Below, piece by piece: positions 1 to 6,001 of a stretch of DNA of 8,290 nt. This DNA is from an uncultured Eubacteriales bacterium. GTDB lineage: Bacteria; Bacillota_A; Clostridia; Lachnospirales; Lachnospiraceae. Both the position numbers and the translations under genes were made by a program. Every line of letters begins with the position of its first letter. The stretch's first letter is position 1. Below the pieces are notes generated by a model. It worked only from the letters and a program-made list of their open reading frames with translations, was not told the DNA's origin and did not search any database. Where the stretch lies: assembly GCA_900321365.1 (NCBI GenBank), contig ONVT01000122.1, positions 1 to 8,290 of the forward strand, read 5' to 3'.

Positions 1-114
1 AAGGATGGCGGAAAATACATCTACAGGGTGTGGTTCACCGGGGACGGCTTCAGAGGCGATGCCGAGGTCAACGCACAGACCGCCGCCATCAATGAGTGGA
101 CGAAATTCTTCTGA
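1..114 (+). CDS. 3' end of an unrecognised protein gene (possibly PepSY-like C-terminus)
   Basis: Frame 1 is open from the left edge to a TGA at 112-114, giving 37 residues ending in NEWTKFF. The gene starts outside the window. The visible part alternates aromatic and hydrophobic residues (YIYRVWF, then a Gly/Asp-rich turn, then AEVNAQTAAINEW). This resembles the last beta-strands of PepSY-type domains, where a Y-x-V-x-F strand is followed by a V-(D/N)-A-x-T-x-x-I turn. The similarity is only to a pattern and is tentative. Codon usage and G+C look like the neighbouring genes. No strong terminator follows the stop before the pyrG promoter, so transcripts may run on to the hairpin at 218-260. 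It could equally be another small secreted or membrane-associated protein. Confidence 0.55.
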   Translation, partial: KDGGKYIYRVWFTGDGFRGDAEVNAQTAAINEWTKFF

Positions 115-167
115 GGAACTTGCCCCGGGGATGATTCCCTGAACCCTGATGAAGAGAATCTTTCATC

Positions 168-196
168 TTTACATTTCACATTCTCTGACGTAGAAT
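168..196 (+). promoter_or_regulatory. Predicted sigma-A promoter for pyrG
   Basis: The -35 TTTACA (168-173) and -10 TAGAAT (191-196) each match consensus at five of six bases and are separated by exactly 17 bp. Transcription would start near 203-204. This lies upstream of the terminator hairpin at 218-260, so the leader RNA would begin only about 15 nt before the hairpin. A 7-bp inverted repeat, AGAGAAT (153-159) and ATTCTCT (180-186), surrounds the -35 box and could be an operator. The prediction rests on consensus match only. Confidence 0.6.
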
Positions 197-217
197 ACGA
201 ACAGATTACATGGCAGC

Positions 218-260
218 GCCGCCAGGTGTTTTTCCTGCACCCGGCGGCTTTTTATTTTTA
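218..260 (+). terminator. Intrinsic terminator / candidate attenuator in the pyrG leader
   Basis: GCCGCCAGGTG (218-228) pairs with CACCCGGCGGC (238-248) through ten base pairs and one A/C mismatch around a 9-nt loop. It is followed by TTTTTATTTTTA (249-260). This is a textbook rho-independent terminator on the + strand. The other strand has no T-tract after the hairpin, so it should act one way only. It may end transcription of the upstream gene. Because the predicted pyrG promoter lies before it, it would also act as an attenuator for pyrG. Terminators between promoter and start codon are known for pyrG in Bacillus subtilis and Lactococcus, where low CTP allows read-through. Confidence 0.8.
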
Positions 261-295
261 TCTGAAACTGTCACATTTTGCCTGAACCAAAAGAC

Positions 296-301
296 AGGAG
301 G
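296..301 (+). promoter_or_regulatory. Ribosome binding site that fixes the pyrG start
   Basis: AGGAGG lies 6 nt before the ATG at 308. An in-frame TTG at 278 would add ten residues (charged and proline-rich) not expected in CTP synthases and has no Shine-Dalgarno sequence. The ATG at 308 gives the family's usual N-terminus, MKYVFVTGG. Confidence 0.9.
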
Positions 302-307
302 CGCCCT

Positions 308-1903
308 ATGAAATATGTGTTTGTAACAGGAGGAGTTGTCTCAGGACTTGGAAAAGGGATCACTGCCGCATCTCTCGGCCGGCTGCTGAAGGCGAGAGGC
401 TTCCGGGTGACCATGCAGAAGTTCGATCCCTACTTTAACATCGATCCCGGAACCATGAACCCCATCCAGCACGGGGAGGTATTCGTCACGGATGACGGGA
501 CGGAAACGGATCTGGATCTCGGCCATTATGAGCGTTTCATCGACGAGAGCCTGGACCGCCACGCCAACGTCACCTCCGGCAAGGTCTACTGGTCTGTCCT
601 CAACAAGGAACGCCGCGGGGACTACGGCGGAGGAACCGTCCAGGTGATTCCCCATATCACAGGGGAGATCAAGTCCCGCTTCTACGGTTCCTCGGATCCG
701 GGAAATGACACGATCGCGATCATCGAGGTCGGCGGCACGGTGGGCGATATCGAGAGCCAGCCGTTTCTCGAGGCAATCCGCCAGTTCCAGTGGGAGACAG
801 GCAGGGAAAACGCCATCATGATCCACGTCACGCTTGTTCCCTATCTGAAAGCGTCCGGTGAGCTGAAGACAAAACCGACACAGATGAGCGTCAAGCGTCT
901 TCAGGAGATCGGCATCCAGCCCGATATCCTGGTCTGCCGCACCGAGCATCCACTGACAGCCTCCGTCCGGGACAAGATCGCCCTCTTCTGCAATGTCCCG
1001 TCCTCCAGGGTACTGGAAAATCCGGACGTGGAATATCTGTATGAGGTTCCCCTGGTCATGGAGAACGAGCATCTGGCAGACAATGTCCTGGACTGTCTGC
1101 ACCTTGAGCGGGTAGAGCCGGATCTCGCGGACTGGAAGGGACTGGTTAACGCTCTGCGGTATCCTGGCAAAAGCGTGAATATCGCCCTTGTCGGAAAATA
1201 CACCCAGCTGCACGATTCCTACCTGTCCGTCGTAGAGGCGCTCCGCCACGGAGGGATTGCCAATCACTGCAGGGTCGAATTAAAATGGATTGAGTCGGAG
1301 GATCTGACGGAAGAAACGGAGGAAGCATTTCTTTCAGACACGAATGGGATCATTGTTCCCGGCGGTTTCGGGGACCGCGGAATTGAGGGGATCCTGCACG
1401 CCGCCCGGTACGCGCGCAGACACAACGTTCCGTATCTGGGAATCTGTCTGGGCATGCAGACGGCGATTATCGATTTTGCCCGTGATGTACTCGGATATTC
1501 CGACGCGTCCAGCACGGAGTTTGATCCCTCCACAGCACATCCGGTCATCGACCTGATGCCGGAGCAGAAGGATGTCACCGATCTCGGCGGAACCATGCGC
1601 CTGGGTGCCTGGCCGTGCGTGCTCAGGGAAGGCTCCAGGGCGTATTCCCTCTACGGAACGAAGGAGATCTCCGAGCGCCACCGCCACCGCTATGAAGTCA
1701 ATAATGAATACCGCAACGCCCTGGAAAAGGCGGGCCTGGTGCTGTCGGGCCTTTCGCCGGACGGCAGGATCGTCGAGATGATCGAGCTGAAGAACCATCC
1801 GTTCTTCCTGGGAACGCAGGCGCACCCGGAGTTCAAATCCCGCCCGAACAGGGCCCATCCGCTCTTTGCCGGGTTCATCCGGGCCGCGGCAGGCGGTGAC
1901 TGA
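308..1903 (+). CDS. pyrG: CTP synthase (glutamine-hydrolysing)
   Basis: Cytosolic enzyme for the last step of de novo CTP synthesis: UTP + ATP + glutamine gives CTP + ADP + phosphate + glutamate. At 531 residues it is full length (about 535 in Bacillus). The N-terminal synthetase domain opens with [17 protein letters not shown], whose P-loop Lys is residue 16, and includes the HYERF segment (73-77). The C-terminal class I glutamine amidotransferase domain has the oxyanion-loop segment PGGFGDRG (351-358), nucleophile Cys380 in GICLGMQ, and His506 and Glu508 in QAHPEF, completing the catalytic triad. The start at ATG 308 is set by an AGGAGG site. Upstream are a sigma-A-like promoter and an intrinsic terminator that may attenuate the gene. 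No terminator is seen in the 119 bp before the next gene, so co-transcription with the GS-like gene is likely. Nothing is missing or odd in the protein. Confidence 0.98.
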   Translation: MKYVFVTGGVVSGLGKGITAASLGRLLKARGFRVTMQKFDPYFNIDPGTMNPIQHGEVFVTDDGTETDLDLGHYERFIDESLDRHANVTSGKVYWSVLNKERRGDYGGGTVQVIPHITGEIKSRFYGSSDPGNDTIAIIEVGGTVGDIESQPFLEAIRQFQWETGRENAIMIHVTLVPYLKASGELKTKPTQMSVKRLQEIGIQPDILVCRTEHPLTASVRDKIALFCNVPSSRVLENPDVEYLYEVPLVMENEHLADNVLDCLHLERVEPDLADWKGLVNALRYPGKSVNIALVGKYTQLHDSYLSVVEALRHGGIANHCRVELKWIESEDLTEETEEAFLSDTNGIIVPGGFGDRGIEGILHAARYARRHNVPYLGICLGMQTAIIDFARDVLGYSDASSTEFDPSTAHPVIDLMPEQKDVTDLGGTMRLGAWPCVLREGSRAYSLYGTKEISERHRHRYEVNNEYRNALEKAGLVLSGLSPDGRIVEMIELKNHPFFLGTQAHPEFKSRPNRAHPLFAGFIRAAAGGD

Positions 1904-1958
1904 ACAGAGCGTGCATCGCGGTTCGATACGACAGTCAGAAACAAAGGGGAGACACAGT

Positions 1959-2084
1959 ATGGCGTCCCGCAGGATGCCAGTGAGTCAGACATCTGAATCG
2001 TACTTTCAGGGAGGAGAACCAAATGTCAGATCAGATAACCCGGATCCTGGAACAGGTGAAGGAAGGGGATATCAAATTCATTAA
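1959..2084 (+). CDS. Possible 41-residue upstream ORF overlapping the start of the GS-like gene
   Basis: An ATG at 1959 is preceded by AAAGGGGAG (1943-1951) at workable Shine-Dalgarno spacing. The frame stays open for 41 codons to a TAA at 2082-2084. It runs across the start codon of the GS-like gene (2023) in another frame and overlaps it by 62 bp. The predicted peptide (MASRRMPVSQ...) is polar, rich in Ser, Gly and Pro, and matches no family I recognise. Its second half is the shadow of the GS-like coding frame. If translated it could couple to, or interfere with, initiation at 2023. It may also be chance in a gap where a ribosome site arose without function. Confidence 0.25.
   Translation: MASRRMPVSQTSESYFQGGEPNVRSDNPDPGTGEGRGYQIH
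2008..2017 (+). promoter_or_regulatory. Ribosome binding site of the GS-like gene
   Basis: AGGGAGGAGA, with GGAGG at 2010-2014, stands 8 nt before the ATG at 2023 and fixes that start. The sequence just before it can fold as CTGAA (1993-1997) with TTCAG (2005-2009) around a 7-nt loop. The last two bases of that stem overlap the site, so this weak hairpin could modestly affect initiation. Confidence 0.75.
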
Positions 2085-3288
2085 ACTCCAGTTTGTGGAT
2101 CTGTTCGGCGAGCTGAAGAACATTTCCATCACATCCACGCAGCTGCCAAAGGCGATGGACGGGCTGTTCATGGTGGACGGCTTCCACATCCCCGGCATGC
2201 ACAGGCTCGGCCTGGAGAAACTGTACCTGAAGCCGGATCTTTCCACGTTCGCCGTCCTCCCATGGCGTCCTCAGCAGGGGAAGGTTGCCCGCATGCTCTG
2301 TGACCTGACAGACAGGGACGGACATGAGATTCCCCAGAGCCCCCGCCACATCCTGCGTATGACTCTTGAGCGCGCCCGGCTCGAAGGACTGTCCTTCGAC
2401 ATCAAGCCGGACTGTGAGTTTTTCCTTTTTGTCCGGGATGAAAACGGCCATGTCACCACACATACCGGGGAAGCGGCGGGATACCTTGATGTCGCGCCGC
2501 TCGATAAGGGGGAAAATGCGCGCCGCGAGCTCATTCTCTCTCTCGAGGATATGGGGTTTGAGATCGAATCCTCGCACCATGAGCTTGCGAGCGGGCAGCA
2601 CTCTGTCCGGTTCAAGCAGCGCGGCGGCATCCGCCTTGCCGACCAGATCGTCTCCTTCCGCACCACCATCCGGACGGTCGCGGAGCGCCACGGCATGCAC
2701 GCCACCTTCATGCCGAAGCCCAGGACAGACCTGCCCGGCTCCTCCATGCGCCTCTCCATCTCCGTCTTCCGGGACGGCAAGAACCTGTTTTCGGAAGAGA
2801 AGGGCGCGGCGGGCGCGTTTCTCGCAGGTATCCTGAAGCACCAGAGCGCGATCACCGCTTTCTCCAACCCGATCGTAAACTCCTACAAGCGGCTTAAGGC
2901 AGCCAGCCAGGCTCCCTCCGCGCTCTACTGGTCTTCGCATGATCATTTCGCTCCACTGAGACTGTCGGAGAATGAGTCCGGCAGCCCATGCATCGAATGG
3001 ACGCTGCCCGACGGGTCGGCCAATCCGTACCTGGTGCTGGCTGCGGTAATCGCCGCCGGATGCGCGGGGATGCGCCAGGGTATGACGCCCCCGCCCGAGG
3101 ATGTGTCCACGCCGCTGCCCTCCACGCTCCTGGAGGCGCTGCATGCGCTGAGCGGGGATGATTTCCTGCGTGAAGTGTTCGGGGAATCCTTTGTGGAAGT
3201 CTACATTCACGAGAAGCAGCTTGAGTGGGAACGCTACTCCCGGGAGGTCACTGACTGGGAACTGAAGGAGTATCTGAGAAGGATCTGA
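2023..3288 (+). CDS. Glutamine synthetase type I family protein, probable catalytically inactive paralogue (glnA-like)
   Basis: A 421-residue protein that aligns along its length with GS type I (Bacillus GlnA is 444). Clear landmarks are KFIKLQFVDLFGELKN near the N-terminus, GKVARMLCD (86-94), EFFLF (132-136), SHHELASGQH (184-193), HATFMPKP (226-233), NPIVNSYKRL (282-291) and ANPYL (333-337). Judged by memory of the Salmonella and Bacillus enzymes, several active-site positions have changed: E129 to Asp130, E220 to Ser194, H269 to Arg243 (GSGMH has become GSSMR), flap base E327 to Gln296 (GYEAP is ASQAP), R339 to His308 and R359 to Thr327. Equivalents of D50, E131, E212, R321, R344 and E357 remain (Asp52, Glu132, Glu187, Arg290, Arg313, Glu325). 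ATP + glutamate + ammonia ligation is therefore unlikely, and a regulatory or altered-substrate role is more plausible. The frame is intact and codon use is normal, so it is not a decaying pseudogene. It lies 119 bp after pyrG and 4 bp before the ANTAR gene. Confidence 0.85.
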   Translation: MSDQITRILEQVKEGDIKFIKLQFVDLFGELKNISITSTQLPKAMDGLFMVDGFHIPGMHRLGLEKLYLKPDLSTFAVLPWRPQQGKVARMLCDLTDRDGHEIPQSPRHILRMTLERARLEGLSFDIKPDCEFFLFVRDENGHVTTHTGEAAGYLDVAPLDKGENARRELILSLEDMGFEIESSHHELASGQHSVRFKQRGGIRLADQIVSFRTTIRTVAERHGMHATFMPKPRTDLPGSSMRLSISVFRDGKNLFSEEKGAAGAFLAGILKHQSAITAFSNPIVNSYKRLKAASQAPSALYWSSHDHFAPLRLSENESGSPCIEWTLPDGSANPYLVLAAVIAAGCAGMRQGMTPPPEDVSTPLPSTLLEALHALSGDDFLREVFGESFVEVYIHEKQLEWERYSREVTDWELKEYLRRI

Positions 3289-3292
3289 GGTT

Positions 3293-3829
3293 TTGAGTAT
3301 CATCATCGCCTTCCCTGCTGCCCGGAAACAGATCCTGTACGGGATCCGACAGGCGCTGACATCCTCCGGCTTTGAAGACATCACATGCGTCACGAGTGCA
3401 TCCGAGGCGCTGCAGGAAATGAACCGAAGAAGCAGCGGCATCCTGATCTGCTGTGTCCAGCTTCCGGACCTCTACTACCGGGAGGTCCTGTTTTGTATGC
3501 CTTCCTCCTTCCGCCTGCTCCTTCTGGATTCGGAGCGCACCATCAGCGGCCTGCGCGAGGAGGACGTGATGGCGCTCACACTTCCCGTCCGCACGCATGA
3601 ACTGATCAGTACCCTGCGGATGATGGAGCAAAGCCTTCTGAAAAAGCTTCAGAAGCAGACGCCGGTCCGTACCGGAAAGGACCGGAAGGACATCGACGAC
3701 GCCAAGGCGCTCCTGATGGAAAGAAACCACATGACGGAGGAGGAGGCCTACCGGTATCTTCAGAAGACAAGCATGGACACCGGCCGCACCATGGCGGAAA
3801 CCGCGCAGATGGTGCTGCTGTTCTCTTAG
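3293..3829 (+). CDS. ANTAR-domain RNA-binding antiterminator with degenerate receiver domain (NitR/NasT-like)
   Basis: A 178-residue protein, probably cytosolic. The C-terminal ANTAR domain (about 120-176) is canonical: DIDDAKALLMERNHMTEEEA, then YRYLQKTSMD and ALA-type helix residues (A137, M142-E143, M147-T148, A152-Y153, M161-D162). ANTAR domains bind paired hexaloop RNA hairpins and prevent termination. Residues 1-110 have the length and strand pattern of a receiver domain, but the chemistry is gone. There is no Asp or Glu before residue 28, the phospho-acceptor position is Cys54 (ICCVQLP), and the conserved Lys-Pro is Leu97-Pro98. Phosphorylation is thus not expected. The start is the TTG at 3293, with AAGGA (3279-3283) 9 nt upstream. 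It begins 4 bp after the GS-like stop, so the two are almost certainly co-transcribed. Clostridial glnA-nitR is the known parallel. Its RNA targets are not evident in this window. Confidence 0.88.
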   Translation: MSIIIAFPAARKQILYGIRQALTSSGFEDITCVTSASEALQEMNRRSSGILICCVQLPDLYYREVLFCMPSSFRLLLLDSERTISGLREEDVMALTLPVRTHELISTLRMMEQSLLKKLQKQTPVRTGKDRKDIDDAKALLMERNHMTEEEAYRYLQKTSMDTGRTMAETAQMVLLFS

Positions 3830-3834
3830 GAGCT

Positions 3835-3877
3835 GTTCAGAAAACCTGTAAAAACTGCGCAGGATTCACTTCTGAAC
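3835..3877 (+). repeat. Inverted repeat ahead of the LysR gene, possible operator
   Basis: GTTCAGAA (3835-3842) and TTCTGAAC (3870-3877) form a perfect 8-bp inverted repeat with 27 bp between them. Inside it lies a second pair, CCTG (3845-3848) and CAGG (3860-3863). No T-tract follows, so it is not an intrinsic terminator. It sits in the 78-bp gap before the LysR-type gene, where such regulators usually bind to control themselves. Matching boxes occur after that gene at 4811 and 4896. The role is inferred from position. Confidence 0.4.
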
Positions 3878-3907
3878 CAATCCCGGGGATCTGTTAAGGA
3901 GGCAGAC

Positions 3908-4816
3908 ATGGAACTTCGTCATATCCGGTATTTTATCGCTGTCGCGGAGCATCTGAGCATCTCCCGCGCCGCGCGGGAGCTTCTGATTGCGCAGCCGCCG
4001 CTGAGCCGCCAGATCAGGGATCTGGAGGACGAACTGGGCTGTACCCTGTTCGAGCGGTCGACACACGGGCTCAGTCTCACACCTGAAGGCAGCGCATTTC
4101 TTCTTTACGCCAGACAGATCCTGGAACTCTCCGTGCGTTCAAAGGAGTATCTGGCGGAAATGTCAAAGGGAATCCGGGGGACGATTGACATCGCCTCCGT
4201 GGAAGGGCACGCTCCCAGAATCCTCGCCTCATGGATTGACGGCTTTTCCAGGAGCCATCCTCAGGTCCAGTACAGTATATGGAACGGAAGCACGGACGAT
4301 GTGGTATACCGCGTCTCAAGCGGGCTCTCTGACATCGGAATCATCACCGAACCCTGTAACGAAGAGGGCCTCTTCGCGGTTCAGGTCTACCGCGAGCCCT
4401 GGGCCGCCATGATCCCGGCGGACAATCCTCTGGCGAAGGAGCCGGGAGACACGATCCCCATCCGCGCGCTTCAGGACCAGGATCTGATCATCCCCTCGCG
4501 GGAATCCCGCCTGAGTGAGATTCAGCGCTGGTTTCCGGACAGGGAAAGGCCGCTCAGGATCCGCTGCCGCGTCGCGCACATGCTCAACGCGTATGAGCTG
4601 ACCAGGAACGGCGTCGGCATAGCCATCTATCCCGCGTCGGACAATCATTTTTCCAACGACCCGGAAGTTGTGATCAAGAAGATCACAGAGCCGGAAGTCT
4701 ATGCGTCCTATCTTCTGGTCTGGGACAAATGCCGTCAGCCGTCCCGCATAGCGCATCTGTTCCTGGAAGAGGTCTGCGGGATGCTGGAAAAAGAGATGCC
4801 GGTAGAGGGCTTCTGA
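3908..4816 (+). CDS. LysR-family transcriptional regulator
   Basis: A 302-residue, full-length LysR-type regulator that should act as a DNA-bound tetramer. Residues 1-60 are the winged helix-turn-helix: MELRHIRYFIAVAEH, then SISRAARELLIAQPPLSRQI (17-36) and the LF-x-R wing segment at 47-50. The AQPPLSRQIRDLE wording is typical of the CbnR/BenM/CatM branch, whose members often sense aromatic or carboxylate ligands, but the ligand here is unknown. A linker helix (about 60-88) leads to the effector domain (about 91-295) with the usual two-lobed pattern (GTIDIASVEG, LSDIGIIT, LTRNGVGIAIYP). The ATG at 3908 has AAGGAGG (3896-3902) 5 nt upstream. The gap before it (3830-3907) has an 8-bp inverted repeat suited to autoregulation, and no clear promoter is visible. 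The GGDEF gene follows 99 bp later in the same direction, so either it or the gene itself may be a target. Confidence 0.95.
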   Translation: MELRHIRYFIAVAEHLSISRAARELLIAQPPLSRQIRDLEDELGCTLFERSTHGLSLTPEGSAFLLYARQILELSVRSKEYLAEMSKGIRGTIDIASVEGHAPRILASWIDGFSRSHPQVQYSIWNGSTDDVVYRVSSGLSDIGIITEPCNEEGLFAVQVYREPWAAMIPADNPLAKEPGDTIPIRALQDQDLIIPSRESRLSEIQRWFPDRERPLRIRCRVAHMLNAYELTRNGVGIAIYPASDNHFSNDPEVVIKKITEPEVYASYLLVWDKCRQPSRIAHLFLEEVCGMLEKEMPVEGF

Positions 4817-4844
4817 ACTGTAACCCGTAACGGATCAGAACATC

Positions 4845-4874
4845 TTGCAGGATAATGCAGGATCAGGCTATAAT
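4845..4874 (+). promoter_or_regulatory. Predicted promoter of the GGDEF gene with a direct repeat
   Basis: A perfect -10 TATAAT (4869-4874) stands 18 bp after a weak -35 TTGCAG (4845-4850). The 8-mer TGCAGGAT occurs at 4846-4853 and 4856-4863, a 10-bp step that puts both copies on the same DNA face between the two promoter elements. A third copy at 4910-4917 overlaps the start codon. The poor -35 and repeats in the spacer hint at an activator or repressor site. The -10 is convincing and the rest is inference. Confidence 0.5.
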
Positions 4875-4915
4875 GGATATGCCGCTGTTGACTGTGTTCA
4901 GAGGATGCCTGCAGG

Positions 4916-6001
4916 ATGAGTGGGAAAATGATGACGGTCTGGGACAGCATAAAGGGCTACATGAATATTGAGCCTGATCCGGACACCGCAAGATTCGAGA
5001 ATCATAAGGCAGTAAAGCTGATCCTCCTGGTAGGTCTGCTGATTGCGCTTCAGCGCGCGGGAATGGAGAAGCTGCTGTTTGGAAAGTCGTCCACCGAGTC
5101 CGTGATCGGCTGCGGCATATTCGCTTTTTTCCTGGCTTTCAGCTATGTGAACTGGCCGTTTCTGAGAAAGACCATCACCGGGACGATGGAAGCGGTCATT
5201 CTTGCAATCCTGATTCTGGTCGCATTCGCCGACTATTACCCGGGAGTGAAGGTTTCCGCTTTTCTGTTTCTGATTATTCTGGTGGTCCTTCCGCCGATGA
5301 TATTCGAAAAACCATGGAAGCTTCTGCTGATCGTCCTGGCGGCCGGAATCTTCGCGTTCATTTTCAACCTGGGCGTCGAGGATGAGTTTGTCCGGAATCA
5401 TAACATCATCCGGATTGTATGCGTCACCTTCCTGTCGGCCGTATTCACGTCATATTTTTCTCATGCCAGAATCCGGTCCGTTCACATGACACAGTCCAAG
5501 CAGGTTGAGGCAGAACACGATCCCCTGACCGGAATCCTCAACCGGGGCGGCGGCGCGATGATGATCCGCGGCTGCGTCGAACGGCATGAGTCCGGCACAT
5601 TTCTCATTGTTGACATTGACGATTTCAAACTTGTCAATGACCATTACGGTCACCAGAAAGGAGATGACATCCTGAAGGAGGTTGCCAGAACACTGCAGTC
5701 ATCCTTCAAGAAGACGGACATCGTCATGCGCATGGGCGGGGATGAGTTTATCATCTACGCGATCGGGATGGTTGATTACGCGGTGAGCTGCAAGCGGCTG
5801 GAACAGCTGAATGAAAGGATCCGCTCCATCATCATCAGCAAAGCGGACGGAAGCTATGTAACCGTCAGCATCGGCGGCGCGATCAATGACGGCAGCTATC
5901 CGACCTATGAGGATCTGTACAAGGCAGCGGACCAGTACCTCTACCAGACGAAAGCGAAGGGGAAGGACGGCTACTCTCTTCTGGGAAAAAGTTTCAGATA
6001 A
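4916..6001 (+). CDS. Membrane-bound diguanylate cyclase (GGDEF domain)
   Basis: A 361-residue protein predicted to make the second messenger cyclic di-GMP from two GTP at the inner face of the membrane. About six hydrophobic helices occupy residues 33-181 (roughly 33-48, 62-80, 90-106, 112-130, 134-152, 163-181). They form an integral sensor with no recognisable named domain. The GGDEF domain (about 199-358) has the DPLTGILNR entry, metal-binding VDIDDFK (Asp233), NDHYGHQKGD (241-250), an intact GGDEF signature (274-278) and the ADQYLYQTKAKGK tail, so it should be active. The product-inhibition site RxxD is KKTD (265-268), with Lys for Arg, so feedback may be weak. The ATG at 4916 has AGAGGA 10 nt upstream. 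ATGs at 4928 and 4931 are alternatives. It has its own promoter candidate. The stop overlaps the end of larE on the other strand. Confidence 0.93.
   Translation: MSGKMMTVWDSIKGYMNIEPDPDTARFENHKAVKLILLVGLLIALQRAGMEKLLFGKSSTESVIGCGIFAFFLAFSYVNWPFLRKTITGTMEAVILAILILVAFADYYPGVKVSAFLFLIILVVLPPMIFEKPWKLLLIVLAAGIFAFIFNLGVEDEFVRNHNIIRIVCVTFLSAVFTSYFSHARIRSVHMTQSKQVEAEHDPLTGILNRGGGAMMIRGCVERHESGTFLIVDIDDFKLVNDHYGHQKGDDILKEVARTLQSSFKKTDIVMRMGGDEFIIYAIGMVDYAVSCKRLEQLNERIRSIIISKADGSYVTVSIGGAINDGSYPTYEDLYKAADQYLYQTKAKGKDGYSLLGKSFR

Noticed and set aside
148..167. Hairpin GATGAA/TTCATC as a terminator of the upstream gene
   Set aside because: It has only 6 A+T-rich base pairs and no proper T-tract, so it is too weak to call.
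278..307. Ten-residue N-terminal extension of pyrG from a TTG at 278
   Set aside because: There is no Shine-Dalgarno before the TTG, and the extension is unlike CTP synthases. AGGAGG at 296-301 clearly serves the ATG at 308.
341..1267. 308-codon open frame antisense to pyrG
   Set aside because: It is a shadow of the G+C-rich coding frame. The peptide has no domain pattern, and pyrG on the other strand is certain.
1998..2020. Protease-site-like wording (ESYFQGG) in the 41-residue ORF
   Set aside because: It recalls a viral protease site, but the key Glu is at the wrong distance and the ORF itself is doubtful. This is coincidence.
1904..2022. ANTAR-type paired hexaloop RNA motif upstream of the GS-like gene
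   Set aside because: I looked for two hairpins with 6-nt loops carrying A and G at positions 1 and 4, here and in the gaps at 115-307, 3830-3907 and 4817-4915. Only short stems with 5-, 7- or longer loops were found, and no following terminator except the pyrG one.
2026..3441. 471-codon open frame antisense to the GS-like and ANTAR genes
   Set aside because: It is long but has no family resemblance, and it spans two recognisable genes on the + strand. It is explained by codon bias in those genes.
3880..3890. Palindrome ATCCCGGGGAT before the LysR gene
   Set aside because: It is a short G+C palindrome with no loop or T-tract and no repeat elsewhere, so likely chance.
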